The notes under the pieces were generated by a model. The model worked only from the letters and a program-made list of their open reading frames with translations, had not been told where the DNA came from and made no database searches. A stretch of 64,000 bases of DNA from Candidatus Saccharimonadota bacterium (GTDB lineage Bacteria; Patescibacteriota; Saccharimonadia; Saccharimonadales; Saccharimonadaceae): positions 186,001-250,000 of the forward strand of contig JAFVBJ010000003.1 in the NCBI GenBank assembly GCA_017480035.1. Reading direction: 5' to 3'. Each line of letters opens with the position of its first letter. Position 1 is the first letter of the stretch. The position numbers and the translations under genes are program-made. Shown piece by piece: positions 41,294 to 49,217 of the stretch.

Positions 41294-41294
41294 T
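41286..41294 (+). promoter_or_regulatory. Extended -10 promoter of dus
   Basis: TGT-TATAAT spans the truB stop codon and ends 6 nt before the dus ATG (41301): leaderless type. Confidence 0.6.
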
Positions 41295-41300
41295 ATTATT

Positions 41301-42278
41301 ATGTCAAACATCTGGACCATACTCGAAACTCCCTTCACTGTCCTCGCCCCCATGGAAGGCGTGACCGATTGCGTTTTTCGTGCCGTAATCGAAAAAGCCG
41401 GTCGCCCCGACCTCTTTTACACCGAATTTACAAACGTTTCTAGCTTCGCCTCCGAAAAAGGTCGTCACGACGCCCTCGAACGCTTAACTGTAAAAGAAAA
41501 AGACAAACCAATCATCGCTCAAATCTGGGGCAAAAACCCAGAACATTTCGGCAATCTCGCAAAAGAACTTGAGAGCATGGGCTTTTCCGGCCTCGATTTA
41601 AACTTTGGCTGCCCTGACCGCCATGTCAACAAAGCTGGCGGTGGCGCCGCGATGATAAAAACTCCCGACCTTGCCGTCGAATGCATCAAACAAGCAAAAG
41701 AAAACACGAATCTCCCTGTCTCTGTGAAGACTCGTCTCGGTTTTACCTATACGCACGAATATAAAGATTGGCTCAGCCTCCTCTTGAACCAAAACCTCGC
41801 CGCCCTGACCGTCCACCTTCGCACCCGCAAAGAGATGTCAAAAGTCCCCGCCCACTACGAACTTATCCCTGAAATCATCAAACTTCGAAACGAAATCGCC
41901 CCTGAAACAAAACTCATCATCAACGGCGACATTCGCGACAAAAACCACGTCAGAGAACTTCATGAAAAATACCCTGAGGTCGACGGCTTCATGATTGGCC
42001 GCGGCGTCTTCGCAAACCCATTTTGCTTTACCGATAAGATCCCGACAAAAGACGAACTCCTCGACCTCTTCAAATTTCACCTCGACAAATACGATGAGCA
42101 CGCAAAAGAAGTCGAGCGCTACCCCTTCGAACCCCTCAAACACTTCTATAAAGTATATATTAATTCTTTCGATGGCGCCTCCGATCTCCGCGTAAAGCTG
42201 ATGGATTGCAAAACTACCACGGAACTGAGAGATAAACTGTCTCACTTCGTGGCTTCCGGAGGTTACGACCGAGGATGA
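41301..42278 (+). CDS. dus: tRNA-dihydrouridine synthase
   Basis: 325 residues. LAPMEGVTDCVFRAVIEKAG begins the FMN-binding barrel; DLNFGCPDRHVNKAGGGAAM holds the catalytic Cys; then VSVKTRLGF, LTVHLRTRKEMSK (FMN/His region), LIINGDIRDKNH and DGFMIGRGVFANPF. It reduces uridines in the tRNA D loop using NADPH and FMN. The last residues (FVASGGYDRG) and the stop codon come from the palindromic repeat at 42204-42346, so the natural end of the gene may have been replaced. Confidence 0.94.
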   Translation: MSNIWTILETPFTVLAPMEGVTDCVFRAVIEKAGRPDLFYTEFTNVSSFASEKGRHDALERLTVKEKDKPIIAQIWGKNPEHFGNLAKELESMGFSGLDLNFGCPDRHVNKAGGGAAMIKTPDLAVECIKQAKENTNLPVSVKTRLGFTYTHEYKDWLSLLLNQNLAALTVHLRTRKEMSKVPAHYELIPEIIKLRNEIAPETKLIINGDIRDKNHVRELHEKYPEVDGFMIGRGVFANPFCFTDKIPTKDELLDLFKFHLDKYDEHAKEVERYPFEPLKHFYKVYINSFDGASDLRVKLMDCKTTTELRDKLSHFVASGGYDRG

Positions 42279-42346
42279 GCGCCGGAGCCCCGTGACGACG
42301 GGCGCGCAGGACGCGTCCACGAAGGAGACAGTCTATCTTGCAATCT
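42204..42346 (+). repeat. Palindromic repeat at the 3' end of dus
   Basis: Core GGTTACGACCGAGGATGAGC (extended to 42261-42283) is identical to 6832-6854. Outer arms are inverted copies of the neighbouring dus sequence: GATAAACTGTCTC...TTCGTGG (42231-42252) against CCACGAAGGAGACAGTCTATC (42317-42337), and GATTGCAA (42204-42211) against TTGCAATC (42338-42345). The right arm ends about 12 bp upstream of the rpsO promoter. There is no T-run, so it is not a simple terminator. Confidence 0.75.
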
Positions 42347-42357
42347 CGAGGCAATTG

Positions 42358-42366
42358 TGCTATAAT
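42358..42366 (+). promoter_or_regulatory. Extended -10 promoter of rpsO
   Basis: TGC-TATAAT ends 7 nt before the ATG at 42374, so the rpsO transcript should begin at or next to its start codon. Confidence 0.65.
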
Positions 42367-42373
42367 ACGATTC

Positions 42374-42640
42374 ATGATTACAAAAGAGAACAAAGAGAAA
42401 GCTATCGCAAAGACCGCTCGCTCAAAGAAAGATGTTGGTTCTCCAGAGGTCCAGGTTTCAATTCTCACTGAGAGAATCAAAGAAGTCACTGAACACGTCA
42501 AGAACAATAAACATGATTTCATGGCTCGTCGCGGTTTGATGCAGATGGTCGGACGCCGCAAAAAGCTCTTGAAATACCTCGAAAAAACTGATTTCGAGCT
42601 CTACAAGAAAACTGTCGCGAAACTCGGCCTTCGTAAGTGA
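42374..42640 (+). CDS. rpsO: 30S ribosomal protein S15
   Basis: 88 residues, normal length. VGSPEVQVSILTERIKEVTEHVKNNKHDFMARRGLMQMVGRRKKLLKYLEK is the conserved S15 core that binds 16S rRNA helices 20-22. The start ITKENKEK is the usual place. In E. coli, S15 represses its own translation through a leader pseudoknot; here the predicted leaderless mRNA has no room for that. The pnp gene, usually next, is separated by a minus-strand alarmone synthetase. Confidence 0.97.
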   Translation: MITKENKEKAIAKTARSKKDVGSPEVQVSILTERIKEVTEHVKNNKHDFMARRGLMQMVGRRKKLLKYLEKTDFELYKKTVAKLGLRK

Positions 42641-42696
42641 TCTCGAATTAATAGCCTTCAACTTGGTTTTGAATCTAATTTCAAACTCGGTTGCAA

Positions 42697-42732
42697 GAAA
42701 AAGTCCCCCGGTATCAAACCGAGGGATTTTTG
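42697..42732. terminator. Bidirectional intrinsic terminator between rpsO and the alarmone synthetase
   Basis: AAGTCCCCCGGT / ACCGAGGGATTT hairpin (42701-42730) with A and T runs on both sides. A second, weaker hairpin (TTGGTTTTGAA / TTCAAACTCGG) precedes it. Confidence 0.85.
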
Positions 42733-42744
42733 TTGGAGAAGAAT

Positions 42745-43461
42745 TTAGAGATCAAAGTTCTCGAGTTTACTGAGGTCAGGAATATCTTCAGCACCGAGTG
42801 CTTCCTCATCATTCTCGTCGCGTAAATGCTCAATCATCTCATCAAATCCGCATAGATAGTTCGCCACCTCAGCAAGTTTTGCCTCCGTGTCTTTGCTCGG
42901 ATGCGGGTTTTTGTATTTGAGCTTATGCTCAATACTCGCCCAGAGATCCTGCGCCTTCGTGCGAATTTGAATCTCGACCGGTACCCAAACGGCTTTATCG
43001 CCCTTGGCCGCAGAGACTTTCACCTCAGCAAGAATGTGTAGCGAACGGTACCCATTTGGCTTCGGTTTGTCGAGGATATAATCTTCAACCTCGACAATCC
43101 TCATCGCGTTTTTGGGTTTCGTCTTCTCAATCTGCGCCTTGAGCGTATCGCGAATCTCGTAGACGTCGCGCAAGAACGGAGTGACAATGCGGATTCCCGC
43201 AATATCTTTCATCTTCTCGAAGCCAGCAGCGCTGCGTTCCCATCCTCTTCTATCGAGTTTCTCGAGCGCCGAGTCGAACGTCTTGAGCCTGCTCTTAACG
43301 GTGTCAAACGGGCTTCCGTTCTTCAAACCGTCTTTGTCTTTTCGGTCATATTCGACCGTCAGCTGAATGTTCTTGATTCTCGCTTCCGCGATATTCAACG
43401 CACATTCTCTGAGCACCTTCACCTTCTCAAACTCTTCTTTCAAAAAATTTAAATCGTCCAT
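42745..43461 (-). CDS. Small alarmone synthetase (RelA/SpoT synthetase domain only)
   Basis: 238 residues, the size of RelP/RelQ. MKDIAGIRIVTPFLRDVYEIRDTL, DYILDKPKPNGYRSLHILAEV and VPVEIQIRTKAQDLWASIEHKLKYK contain the synthetase Arg/Lys, Tyr and Glu-x-Gln residues that bind GTP and ATP. There is no HD hydrolase and no TGS/ACT domain. It makes (p)ppGpp in response to stress; whether another enzyme degrades it cannot be seen in this window. The acidic tail is typical. Its 5' leader is long (about 110 nt) and structured. Confidence 0.93.
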   Translation of the reverse strand: MDDLNFLKEEFEKVKVLRECALNIAEARIKNIQLTVEYDRKDKDGLKNGSPFDTVKSRLKTFDSALEKLDRRGWERSAAGFEKMKDIAGIRIVTPFLRDVYEIRDTLKAQIEKTKPKNAMRIVEVEDYILDKPKPNGYRSLHILAEVKVSAAKGDKAVWVPVEIQIRTKAQDLWASIEHKLKYKNPHPSKDTEAKLAEVANYLCGFDEMIEHLRDENDEEALGAEDIPDLSKLENFDL

Positions 43462-43593
43462 ACATTTTTACCCCCTTGTGGACATGTACTTGAGGTTGGT
43501 TAGCCTCACTTGTGCTACCCCTAACAAATTGCCGTGTAGGCTCTAGGGAAAACAGATTATTGAACCACCAATATTCCATCTATCATTATAGCA
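43462..43593 (-). promoter_or_regulatory. Promoter and structured leader of the alarmone synthetase gene
   Basis: Minus-strand TGC-TATAAT at 43585-43593 is followed by about 115 nt before the ATG. The leader contains a likely stem TAG(AG)CCTACAC... / ...GTGAGGCTA and GGTTAGCC/GGCTAACC-type pairings, then AAGGGGGT near the start codon. Such a long leader is unusual in this genome and suggests post-transcriptional control; it does not match a riboswitch I recognise. Confidence 0.5.
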
Positions 43594-43617
43594 CAAAATG
43601 ACAAAAAAGTCAATCTA

Positions 43618-43626
43618 TGCTACAAT
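43618..43626 (+). promoter_or_regulatory. Extended -10 promoter of pnp
   Basis: TGC-TACAAT; predicted start near 43633, about 110 nt upstream of the pnp ATG. Confidence 0.6.
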
Positions 43627-43639
43627 AAAAACATAAATT

Positions 43640-43730
43640 AACTGGGAAGACGGCGGATACCTGCGTCTGAGCCGGGGAATGATGGTATACTCTCCCGTTT
43701 GGTCGCAGATATCTGGTGTTTTCCCAAGAA
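43640..43730 (+). promoter_or_regulatory. Long hairpin in the pnp leader (candidate RNase III site)
   Basis: Almost the whole leader folds into one stem: CTGGGAA (43642-43648) with TTCCCA(A) (43721-43727), then GGATACCTGCG pairing with CGCAGATATCTGG-type sequence, closed by a short loop around 43680-43690. In E. coli the pnp leader forms a comparable duplex that RNase III cuts to start autoregulation; the same control is inferred here. Confidence 0.65.
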
Positions 43731-43742
43731 AGGTAATTTTTC

Positions 43743-45941
43743 ATGGAAATAATCAATCCAAAGGGTCTAAAAACTCTCTCGGTCTCGACTGATTTTTGTG
43801 GCAAAAAGCTCACACTCGAAGTCAACCGCGTCGGTTTCAGAACCACAAGCTCTGTTCTCGTCACTTATGGCGATACAGTTGTTCTCGGCTCGGTTGTTGT
43901 CTCTGACAAGCCGGTCCAACAAGATTTCTTCCCACTCTCTATCGATTACGAAGAAAAATTCTATGCAGCCGGGAAAATCAGCGGCAGCAAATTCATCAAA
44001 CGCGAAGGAAAACCAGCTGACGAGGCAATTCTTATCGGTCGTCTCATCGATCGCCCAATTCGCCCGCTTTTCCCGAAAGGCTATCGTCAAGAAGTTCAAG
44101 TTGTCGCAACTGTTCTCTCGATGGATCCATCTTTCCGTCCTGACGTTATCGGTATGCTCGCTGCATCAAGCGCTCTTATGAACGCTGGCGTTCCGTTCGA
44201 CGGACCTGTCGCTGGCCTCCGCATCGGTCGTGTCAACGGTGAATTTAAAGCCTTCTTGACCCCTGAAGAACGCGAAGCTTCCGACCTCGACCTCGTTGTC
44301 GCCGTGAAAGACCACAAAGTCGTCATGGTCGAAGCTGGCGCAAACGAAGTTCCAGAAGAAGTTATTATTGATGCAATGCGCTGGGCAGTTGAAAATGTCC
44401 AGCCAGCTCTCGAACTCCAAAACGAACTTCGCGAGAAAATCGGCGTCGAAGAGAAAGAATACGAACTCATCCTCCCAGATGAAGAAATCCAAAAAACCGT
44501 CGATGAATGGACGAAAGAAGCCTTCAAAGGTAAAGACGGCAAACAGGGAACGAAGATTCGCGGAAATGTCCTCGAACGCAAGAAGATTTGCGATGAACTC
44601 CGTGATGAAATGGATGCTGAACTCGCTTTGAAACTCGGTGAAGGCGAAACTGACGAGGAAAAAATCGCTGACTATGAAGCTCGTTTGAAATCTGAATATG
44701 ATGCAGCCTTCGAGCTCGCCGTTCACCACGAAGTTCGCCGCGCCATCGTCGAAGATGGTGTCCGCCCAGACGGCAGAAAAACCACCGAAGTCCGTCCGCT
44801 CAGCTCACAAACTGGCATTCTTCCGCGCGTCCATGGCTCAAGTCTCTTTACCCGCGGCTTAACTCAAGCTATGAATATCGTAACGTTAGCTCCGCTTTCC
44901 TTCGCTCAAATCGTTGACACAATGGAAGTGACCGACGGCGAACGCCGCTACATGCACCACTACAACGCTCCTGGCTACACTGTTGGTGAATGTTCACGTC
45001 TCGGCTCCCCAGGACGCCGCGAAGTTGGTCACGGCTACCTCGCAGAGCGCGCTCTCACCCCTGTTCTTCCTTCGAAAGAAGACTTCCCATATGCAATCCG
45101 CTCCGTGACTGAAATTATGTCTCAAAACGGTTCAACCTCAATGGCCGCAACTTGTTCAAGCTGTATGGCTCTTATGGATGCCGGCGTTCCGTTGAAGCGC
45201 CCAGTCTCTGGTGTTGCTATGGGTCTTATGGTTGACGTTCCTGCTGGAACGAATATCACCGAAAAAGACATCGACAAAGCTTATGTCCTTACTGATCTCA
45301 TGGACGCTGAAGATTTCGCTGGTGATATGGACTTCAAAGTCACCGGTACAACCGAAGGTGTCACTGCTCTCCAGATGGATATGAAAGTTCACGGTCTTCC
45401 GGTCGACATTCTCGAAAAAGCTATCAAACAGTCTCATGAAGGTCGCATGTTCATCTTGAACCACATGCTCTCGGTCATCCCAAAACCGAACGAAAAACTC
45501 TCTCCGTATGCTCCGCGTATCGAGAAACTCCAAGTCAAACAAGATAAAATCGGCGCTATCATCGGTAAAGGTGGCGAAATGATTAATAAAATCACGACTG
45601 AAACCGGCGCAACCGTCGACATCGATGATGACGGTCTTGTGACAATCTCGAGCTCGAACTCCGAGTCAATCGATAAAGCTCTCGCTTGGATTAAAGGTCT
45701 CGTTGAAGAACCGGAAGTCGGTAAAATCTACACCGGAACAGTCGTTTCGATTAAGGAATTTGGCGCATTCGTCAACATCCTCCCTGGCATCGATGGCATG
45801 CTTCATATTTCTCAAATCTCCGATAAACGTCTCGCAAAAGTCGAAGACGCCCTAAAAGTCGGTCAAGAAGTAAAAGTCCGCCTCGAAGCAATCGACGATA
45901 AAGGCAGATTATCCCTCTCGATGAAACACTTGTCAGAATAG
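43743..45941 (+). CDS. pnp: Polyribonucleotide nucleotidyltransferase
   Basis: 732 residues, full length. The order is first RNase PH domain (about 10-230; DFFPLSIDYEEKFYAAGKI), helical linker (about 235-330), second catalytic RNase PH domain (SSLFTRGLTQAMNIVTLAP, AGVPLKRPVSGVAMGLM), KH domain (IGAIIGKGGEMINKITTETGA) and S1 domain (VGKIYTGTVVSIKEFGAFVNILPGIDGMLHIS). It degrades RNA 3'-5' with phosphate and can add tails. The weak AAAGG ribosome binding site lies just below the leader hairpin. Confidence 0.98.
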   Translation: MEIINPKGLKTLSVSTDFCGKKLTLEVNRVGFRTTSSVLVTYGDTVVLGSVVVSDKPVQQDFFPLSIDYEEKFYAAGKISGSKFIKREGKPADEAILIGRLIDRPIRPLFPKGYRQEVQVVATVLSMDPSFRPDVIGMLAASSALMNAGVPFDGPVAGLRIGRVNGEFKAFLTPEEREASDLDLVVAVKDHKVVMVEAGANEVPEEVIIDAMRWAVENVQPALELQNELREKIGVEEKEYELILPDEEIQKTVDEWTKEAFKGKDGKQGTKIRGNVLERKKICDELRDEMDAELALKLGEGETDEEKIADYEARLKSEYDAAFELAVHHEVRRAIVEDGVRPDGRKTTEVRPLSSQTGILPRVHGSSLFTRGLTQAMNIVTLAPLSFAQIVDTMEVTDGERRYMHHYNAPGYTVGECSRLGSPGRREVGHGYLAERALTPVLPSKEDFPYAIRSVTEIMSQNGSTSMAATCSSCMALMDAGVPLKRPVSGVAMGLMVDVPAGTNITEKDIDKAYVLTDLMDAEDFAGDMDFKVTGTTEGVTALQMDMKVHGLPVDILEKAIKQSHEGRMFILNHMLSVIPKPNEKLSPYAPRIEKLQVKQDKIGAIIGKGGEMINKITTETGATVDIDDDGLVTISSSNSESIDKALAWIKGLVEEPEVGKIYTGTVVSIKEFGAFVNILPGIDGMLHISQISDKRLAKVEDALKVGQEVKVRLEAIDDKGRLSLSMKHLSE

Positions 45942-45949
45942 AGAAAATG

Positions 45950-45958
45950 TGCTAAAAT
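45950..45958 (+). promoter_or_regulatory. Extended -10 promoter of rplS
   Basis: TGC-TAAAAT between the pnp stop and rplS, with a leader of about 26 nt containing AAAAGG. Confidence 0.55.
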
Positions 45959-45990
45959 AGGATAAGTTTAAATAATAAAAGGTTAATATA

Positions 45991-46458
45991 ATGAGTTTTT
46001 CTATCTTAAAGAAAATTGGCGATGCCCAGAAAAAGAATGCCGTTGTTGATGTTCGCTCTGGTGATACCGTCAAGGTTACCCAAAAGATTAAGGAAGGCAA
46101 TAAGTTCCGTTCACAGGTTTTCGAAGGTGTCGTAATCCGCACTGACAGAAAAGACTCGCACACGGCTCGTATTACCGTCCGTAAAATCGCTTCTGGTGTT
46201 GGCGTTGAGAAATCATTCCTCATCCACAGCCCATTAGTCGAAAAAATTGAAGTTACAAAACGCGCAAAAGTCCGTCGCAAGAACTTGACTTATCTCCGCG
46301 AACGCTCTGGTAAATCAGCACGTCTTTCTGGTAAAGATTTCGACCGCGCAGCAGTCAACGAACTTCCAGAAGAAGCTCCAGTCGAAGAAGCTAAAGCAGA
46401 AGAATCTGCAGAAGCTCCAAAAACTGAAGAAGCTAAAGAAGAAAAAGCTGAAGCTTAA
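45991..46458 (+). CDS. rplS: 50S ribosomal protein L19 with acidic tail
   Basis: 155 residues; typical L19 is about 115. Core blocks are VRSGDTVKVTQKIKEGNKFRSQVFEGVVI, RITVRKIASGVGVEKSFLIHSPLVEKIEV and KVRRKNLTYLRERSGKSARL. The last 40 residues are Glu/Ala/Lys-rich (EEAPVEEAKAEESAEAPKTEE...), acidic, opposite in charge to the S20 tail. L19 sits at the 30S-50S interface. A terminator follows directly. Confidence 0.95.
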   Translation: MSFSILKKIGDAQKKNAVVDVRSGDTVKVTQKIKEGNKFRSQVFEGVVIRTDRKDSHTARITVRKIASGVGVEKSFLIHSPLVEKIEVTKRAKVRRKNLTYLRERSGKSARLSGKDFDRAAVNELPEEAPVEEAKAEESAEAPKTEEAKEEKAEA

Positions 46459-46461
46459 TTT

Positions 46462-46491
46462 AAAAAGAACCCCGAAAGGGGTTCTTTTTTG
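46462..46491. terminator. Bidirectional intrinsic terminator between rplS and pilB
   Basis: AAAGAACCCC-GAAA-GGGGTTCTTT with A/T runs on both sides; GNRA-type tetraloop. Confidence 0.92.
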
Positions 46492-46505
46492 TATCTTTGG
46501 TTATG

Positions 46506-48146
46506 TTAAATCACACGTCCGACTTCTTCGATTGTCGTATCACCACGAAGCGCAGCAAGAATACCTTTTTGTTCGAGCGTAATCAACCCGAGACCTTTTG
46601 CGGTCTTTTCAATCATGTCTGTATTTACGTCTTCGACATCGCCACGAATGAATTTCTGAATTTCCTCCGTCACCGAAAGTTGTTCCATAATACAAACACG
46701 GCCCTTATATCCGAATGGATCTTCTTCGCCATTTGGCTTTGCCTTCCAAAGCACGAAGTGGTCCGGATTCCATTCATGTCGAAGTTCATTTTCAATTTGT
46801 TCCTTGGTTAGGCCGTCAAGCACGCGAAGTACATATTTTCTCGTTGCCTCATCCGGCTCATATTCTTCTTTCGAATCCGAAAGACGACGCACAAGACGCT
46901 GTGCAATCACCATACGAATTGAGCTTGAGAAAATCGGGTTTGTGCCGATGAGGTCAATCATACGCGAAAATGCGGCCGCAGTTGTGTTGGCGTGGAATGA
47001 AGAAAGAACTAAGTGACCGGTAATCGAAGCCTGAATCGCAGTCTTTGCCGTATCGCCATCACGAATCTCACCCACCATCACGACATCCGGGTCGAGACGA
47101 AGCACAGAACGAAGGCCATCCGCGAACGAACCACCGTTCGTCGTATCGATTGGAATTTGTGAAATACCAGTAATGCCGTACTCGATTGGGTCCTCAAGTG
47201 TGATAATCTTTCTTTCGGTCGAGTTGAGCGCGTTAATAATTGAATAAAGTGTCGTCGACTTACCAGAACCCGTAGGACCAACCATCAAAACAAGTCCGCG
47301 TGGGTGTGAGACGACTTCTCGAATCGCATCGAGCTCTTGCTCGGTCATGCCAAGAAGGTCGAGGTTAAGAAGACTTTCATCAAAGTTAAAGAGACGAAGC
47401 ACGGCGTCTTGGCCATACATCGTCGGGATTGTCTCAACACGAATGTTCAGAAGGTGAGAAGTGCCATCAACAAACACGTCTTTTTGCATGTGGCCAGATT
47501 GCGGAGTTGTCGCGGCGGTCGAAACGCCAGCGCGGGATGATAGCTCGCCCATAAAAACACGATAACGCTCGCGCTCAATGTTCGCGACTGGGTGAAGCAT
47601 GCCATCAACACGCATACGAATGCGGATTGCGTCGCGCAAGTTCTCAATGTGAATATCAGATGCACCAAGCTTGTCTGCTTGGTCGAGAAGGAAATCAAAA
47701 ACTTTGTCAGTACCAACTTCGTTGAGAGTTTTTGAAACCTGTGCGAGTGTTTCCGAGTCGCCTTCGGAAGCGATTTTAATGTCGTCGTAATGAATCTCTT
47801 TTGGTGGGTCATAACGCAACATGAAAACGTTATAGCCCGAAAGAGAAATCAGGAAGAAATCACATTTTTCACCATAATTTTGGTATTGCTGTGACATTTT
47901 TTCAATCACTGAACGCGGCGTCTGGCTTGTTACCATGAATTGATAGTGTTCTTCATTTCCGCCTTTTTGGAGTGGGATAATGTAATCGCTATGCATCTGC
48001 TCTTTGTCGAGCAAGTGTGGCACGAGCGGAATAGTGTTTTCAAACGAGCGTGTGTCGAGATACGGTAATCCCAAAATTCTCGCACGATTTTTGGTCGCGT
48101 TTTCCTCATTATCGCGTCGCTTTTGTTGAATATCTTCTTCGTTCAT
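46506..48146 (-). CDS. pilB: Type IV pilus extension ATPase (PilB/GspE family)
   Basis: 546 residues. After an N-terminal domain (about 1-140) come ASDIHIENLRDAIRIRMRVDG, Walker A LMVGPTGSGKSTTLYSIINAL, the Asp box IITLEDPIEYGITGISQIPI, Walker B VVMVGEIRDGDTAKTAIQASITGHLVLSSFHAN and the C-terminal FIRGDVEDVN...AAKGLGLITLEQKG pattern. The tetra-Cys zinc site of many GspE/PilB proteins is absent. It powers polymerisation of the pilins encoded at 18200-22246. It is alone here, away from pilT, pilC and pilD. Confidence 0.94.
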   Translation of the reverse strand: MNEEDIQQKRRDNEENATKNRARILGLPYLDTRSFENTIPLVPHLLDKEQMHSDYIIPLQKGGNEEHYQFMVTSQTPRSVIEKMSQQYQNYGEKCDFFLISLSGYNVFMLRYDPPKEIHYDDIKIASEGDSETLAQVSKTLNEVGTDKVFDFLLDQADKLGASDIHIENLRDAIRIRMRVDGMLHPVANIERERYRVFMGELSSRAGVSTAATTPQSGHMQKDVFVDGTSHLLNIRVETIPTMYGQDAVLRLFNFDESLLNLDLLGMTEQELDAIREVVSHPRGLVLMVGPTGSGKSTTLYSIINALNSTERKIITLEDPIEYGITGISQIPIDTTNGGSFADGLRSVLRLDPDVVMVGEIRDGDTAKTAIQASITGHLVLSSFHANTTAAAFSRMIDLIGTNPIFSSSIRMVIAQRLVRRLSDSKEEYEPDEATRKYVLRVLDGLTKEQIENELRHEWNPDHFVLWKAKPNGEEDPFGYKGRVCIMEQLSVTEEIQKFIRGDVEDVNTDMIEKTAKGLGLITLEQKGILAALRGDTTIEEVGRVI

Positions 48147-48174
48147 TTCTCACCCAAGTCTAAATTATATAAAA

Positions 48175-48183
48175 ATTATACCA
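48175..48183 (-). promoter_or_regulatory. Extended -10 promoter of pilB
   Basis: Minus-strand TGG-TATAAT; a second TATAAT without TG extension lies closer at 48164-48169. Confidence 0.5.
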
Positions 48184-48213
48184 TAACCGTTATCATTTTT
48201 TCATAAAAACCGT

Positions 48214-48219
48214 TATAAT
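48214..48219 (+). promoter_or_regulatory. -10 box of rnhB
   Basis: TATAAT ends 6 nt before the ATG at 48226; no TG extension (CGT precedes). Leaderless type. Confidence 0.5.
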
Positions 48220-48225
48220 TTATGC

Positions 48226-49200
48226 ATGGAAAAAATCATTCTCGGTATCGACGAAGTTGGACGCGGACCGTATGCCGGACCGCTTGTGATTGGCGCCTGT
48301 ATTTTGCCGAAAAACCGCGAAGAAAGTCCTTGGATTGATGAACTAAACGATTCGAAAAAACTTTCCGAGAAAAAGCGCGAAGAGCTCTACGAGATTATTA
48401 AAAAAGAGGCTCCTGCCTCCGCAACCGGTTGGGTTTCAAGCAAAGAACTCGACGAAATCGGTATGAGCGCCGCGTTGAAACTTGCTACTCGTCGCGCCGT
48501 CGAACAAATCCGCGAAAAGAAAGTTCCGTTCACCGAAATAATCATCGACGGCATCTCGAATTTTCTCGTCGGCACCACGCTCGAAAATCATGTCACAACG
48601 ATGAAAAAAGCCGACTTTTTAATTAAAGAAGTTTCTGCCGCATCAATCGTCGCAAAAGTTGAACGTGACAACTACATGAAAAACCTTGCGAAAAAATATC
48701 CGGGATATGGCTTCGAAAAACACGTCGGCTATGGCACTGCTTTTCATCAAAAAGCGATGGAAAATCTCGGTCTTACGCCGGAACATCGCCGTAGTTTTGC
48801 CCCGGTCAAAAAACTCGCCAAAATGCCCGAAAATCTTGAAAATAACAGGGAAAGTGTTGTAAAAAATACAACAACAAAAATCGGGCAACTCGGTGAACAA
48901 AAAATCGTCGATTTGCTCGAGCGAAACGGCCATAAAATTCTCGTTCGAAACTACAAAACGAAGTTCTATGAAATCGACATCGTTTCGCGAAAAAACGCCA
49001 AAATTTTCTTCACGGAAGTCAAAGCTCGCAAAGATTCTACTCATGGCACACCTGCCGAGATGGTCGGAAAAAAGAAACTTGAAAAAATGCAGCTTGGCGC
49101 AGAATGTTTCATGAAAGACAAAAAACTGACCGAAAAATTCACTTTAGCCGTCGGTACTGTTGAAGGCGAAAAACTTGATTGGTTTGTCCTCGAAGACTAA
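48226..49200 (+). CDS. rnhB: RNase HII fused to a YraN (UPF0102) domain
   Basis: 324 residues. Residues 1-200 are RNase HII: ILGIDEVGRGPYAGPLVIGA (Asp, Glu), NDSKKLSEKKREEL, then IIIDGISNF and AASIVAKVERDNYM with the other acidic residues; it removes RNA from RNA-DNA hybrids. After a linker (about 200-222), residues 223-324 match YraN/UPF0102: IGQLGEQKIVDLLERNGHKILVRNY, FYEIDIVSRKNAKIFFTEVKAR with the D...ExK nuclease-type motif. rnhB and yraN are neighbours in many bacteria but are usually separate proteins. The fusion suggests both act on the same nucleic acid. Confidence 0.92.
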   Translation: MEKIILGIDEVGRGPYAGPLVIGACILPKNREESPWIDELNDSKKLSEKKREELYEIIKKEAPASATGWVSSKELDEIGMSAALKLATRRAVEQIREKKVPFTEIIIDGISNFLVGTTLENHVTTMKKADFLIKEVSAASIVAKVERDNYMKNLAKKYPGYGFEKHVGYGTAFHQKAMENLGLTPEHRRSFAPVKKLAKMPENLENNRESVVKNTTTKIGQLGEQKIVDLLERNGHKILVRNYKTKFYEIDIVSRKNAKIFFTEVKARKDSTHGTPAEMVGKKKLEKMQLGAECFMKDKKLTEKFTLAVGTVEGEKLDWFVLED

Positions 49201-49202
49201 TT

Positions 49203-49211
49203 TGGTATAAT
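49203..49211 (+). promoter_or_regulatory. Extended -10 promoter of the ATP-grasp gene
   Basis: TGG-TATAAT directly after the rnhB stop, ending 6 nt before the ATG at 49218. Confidence 0.6.
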
Positions 49212-49217
49212 AAAGAC

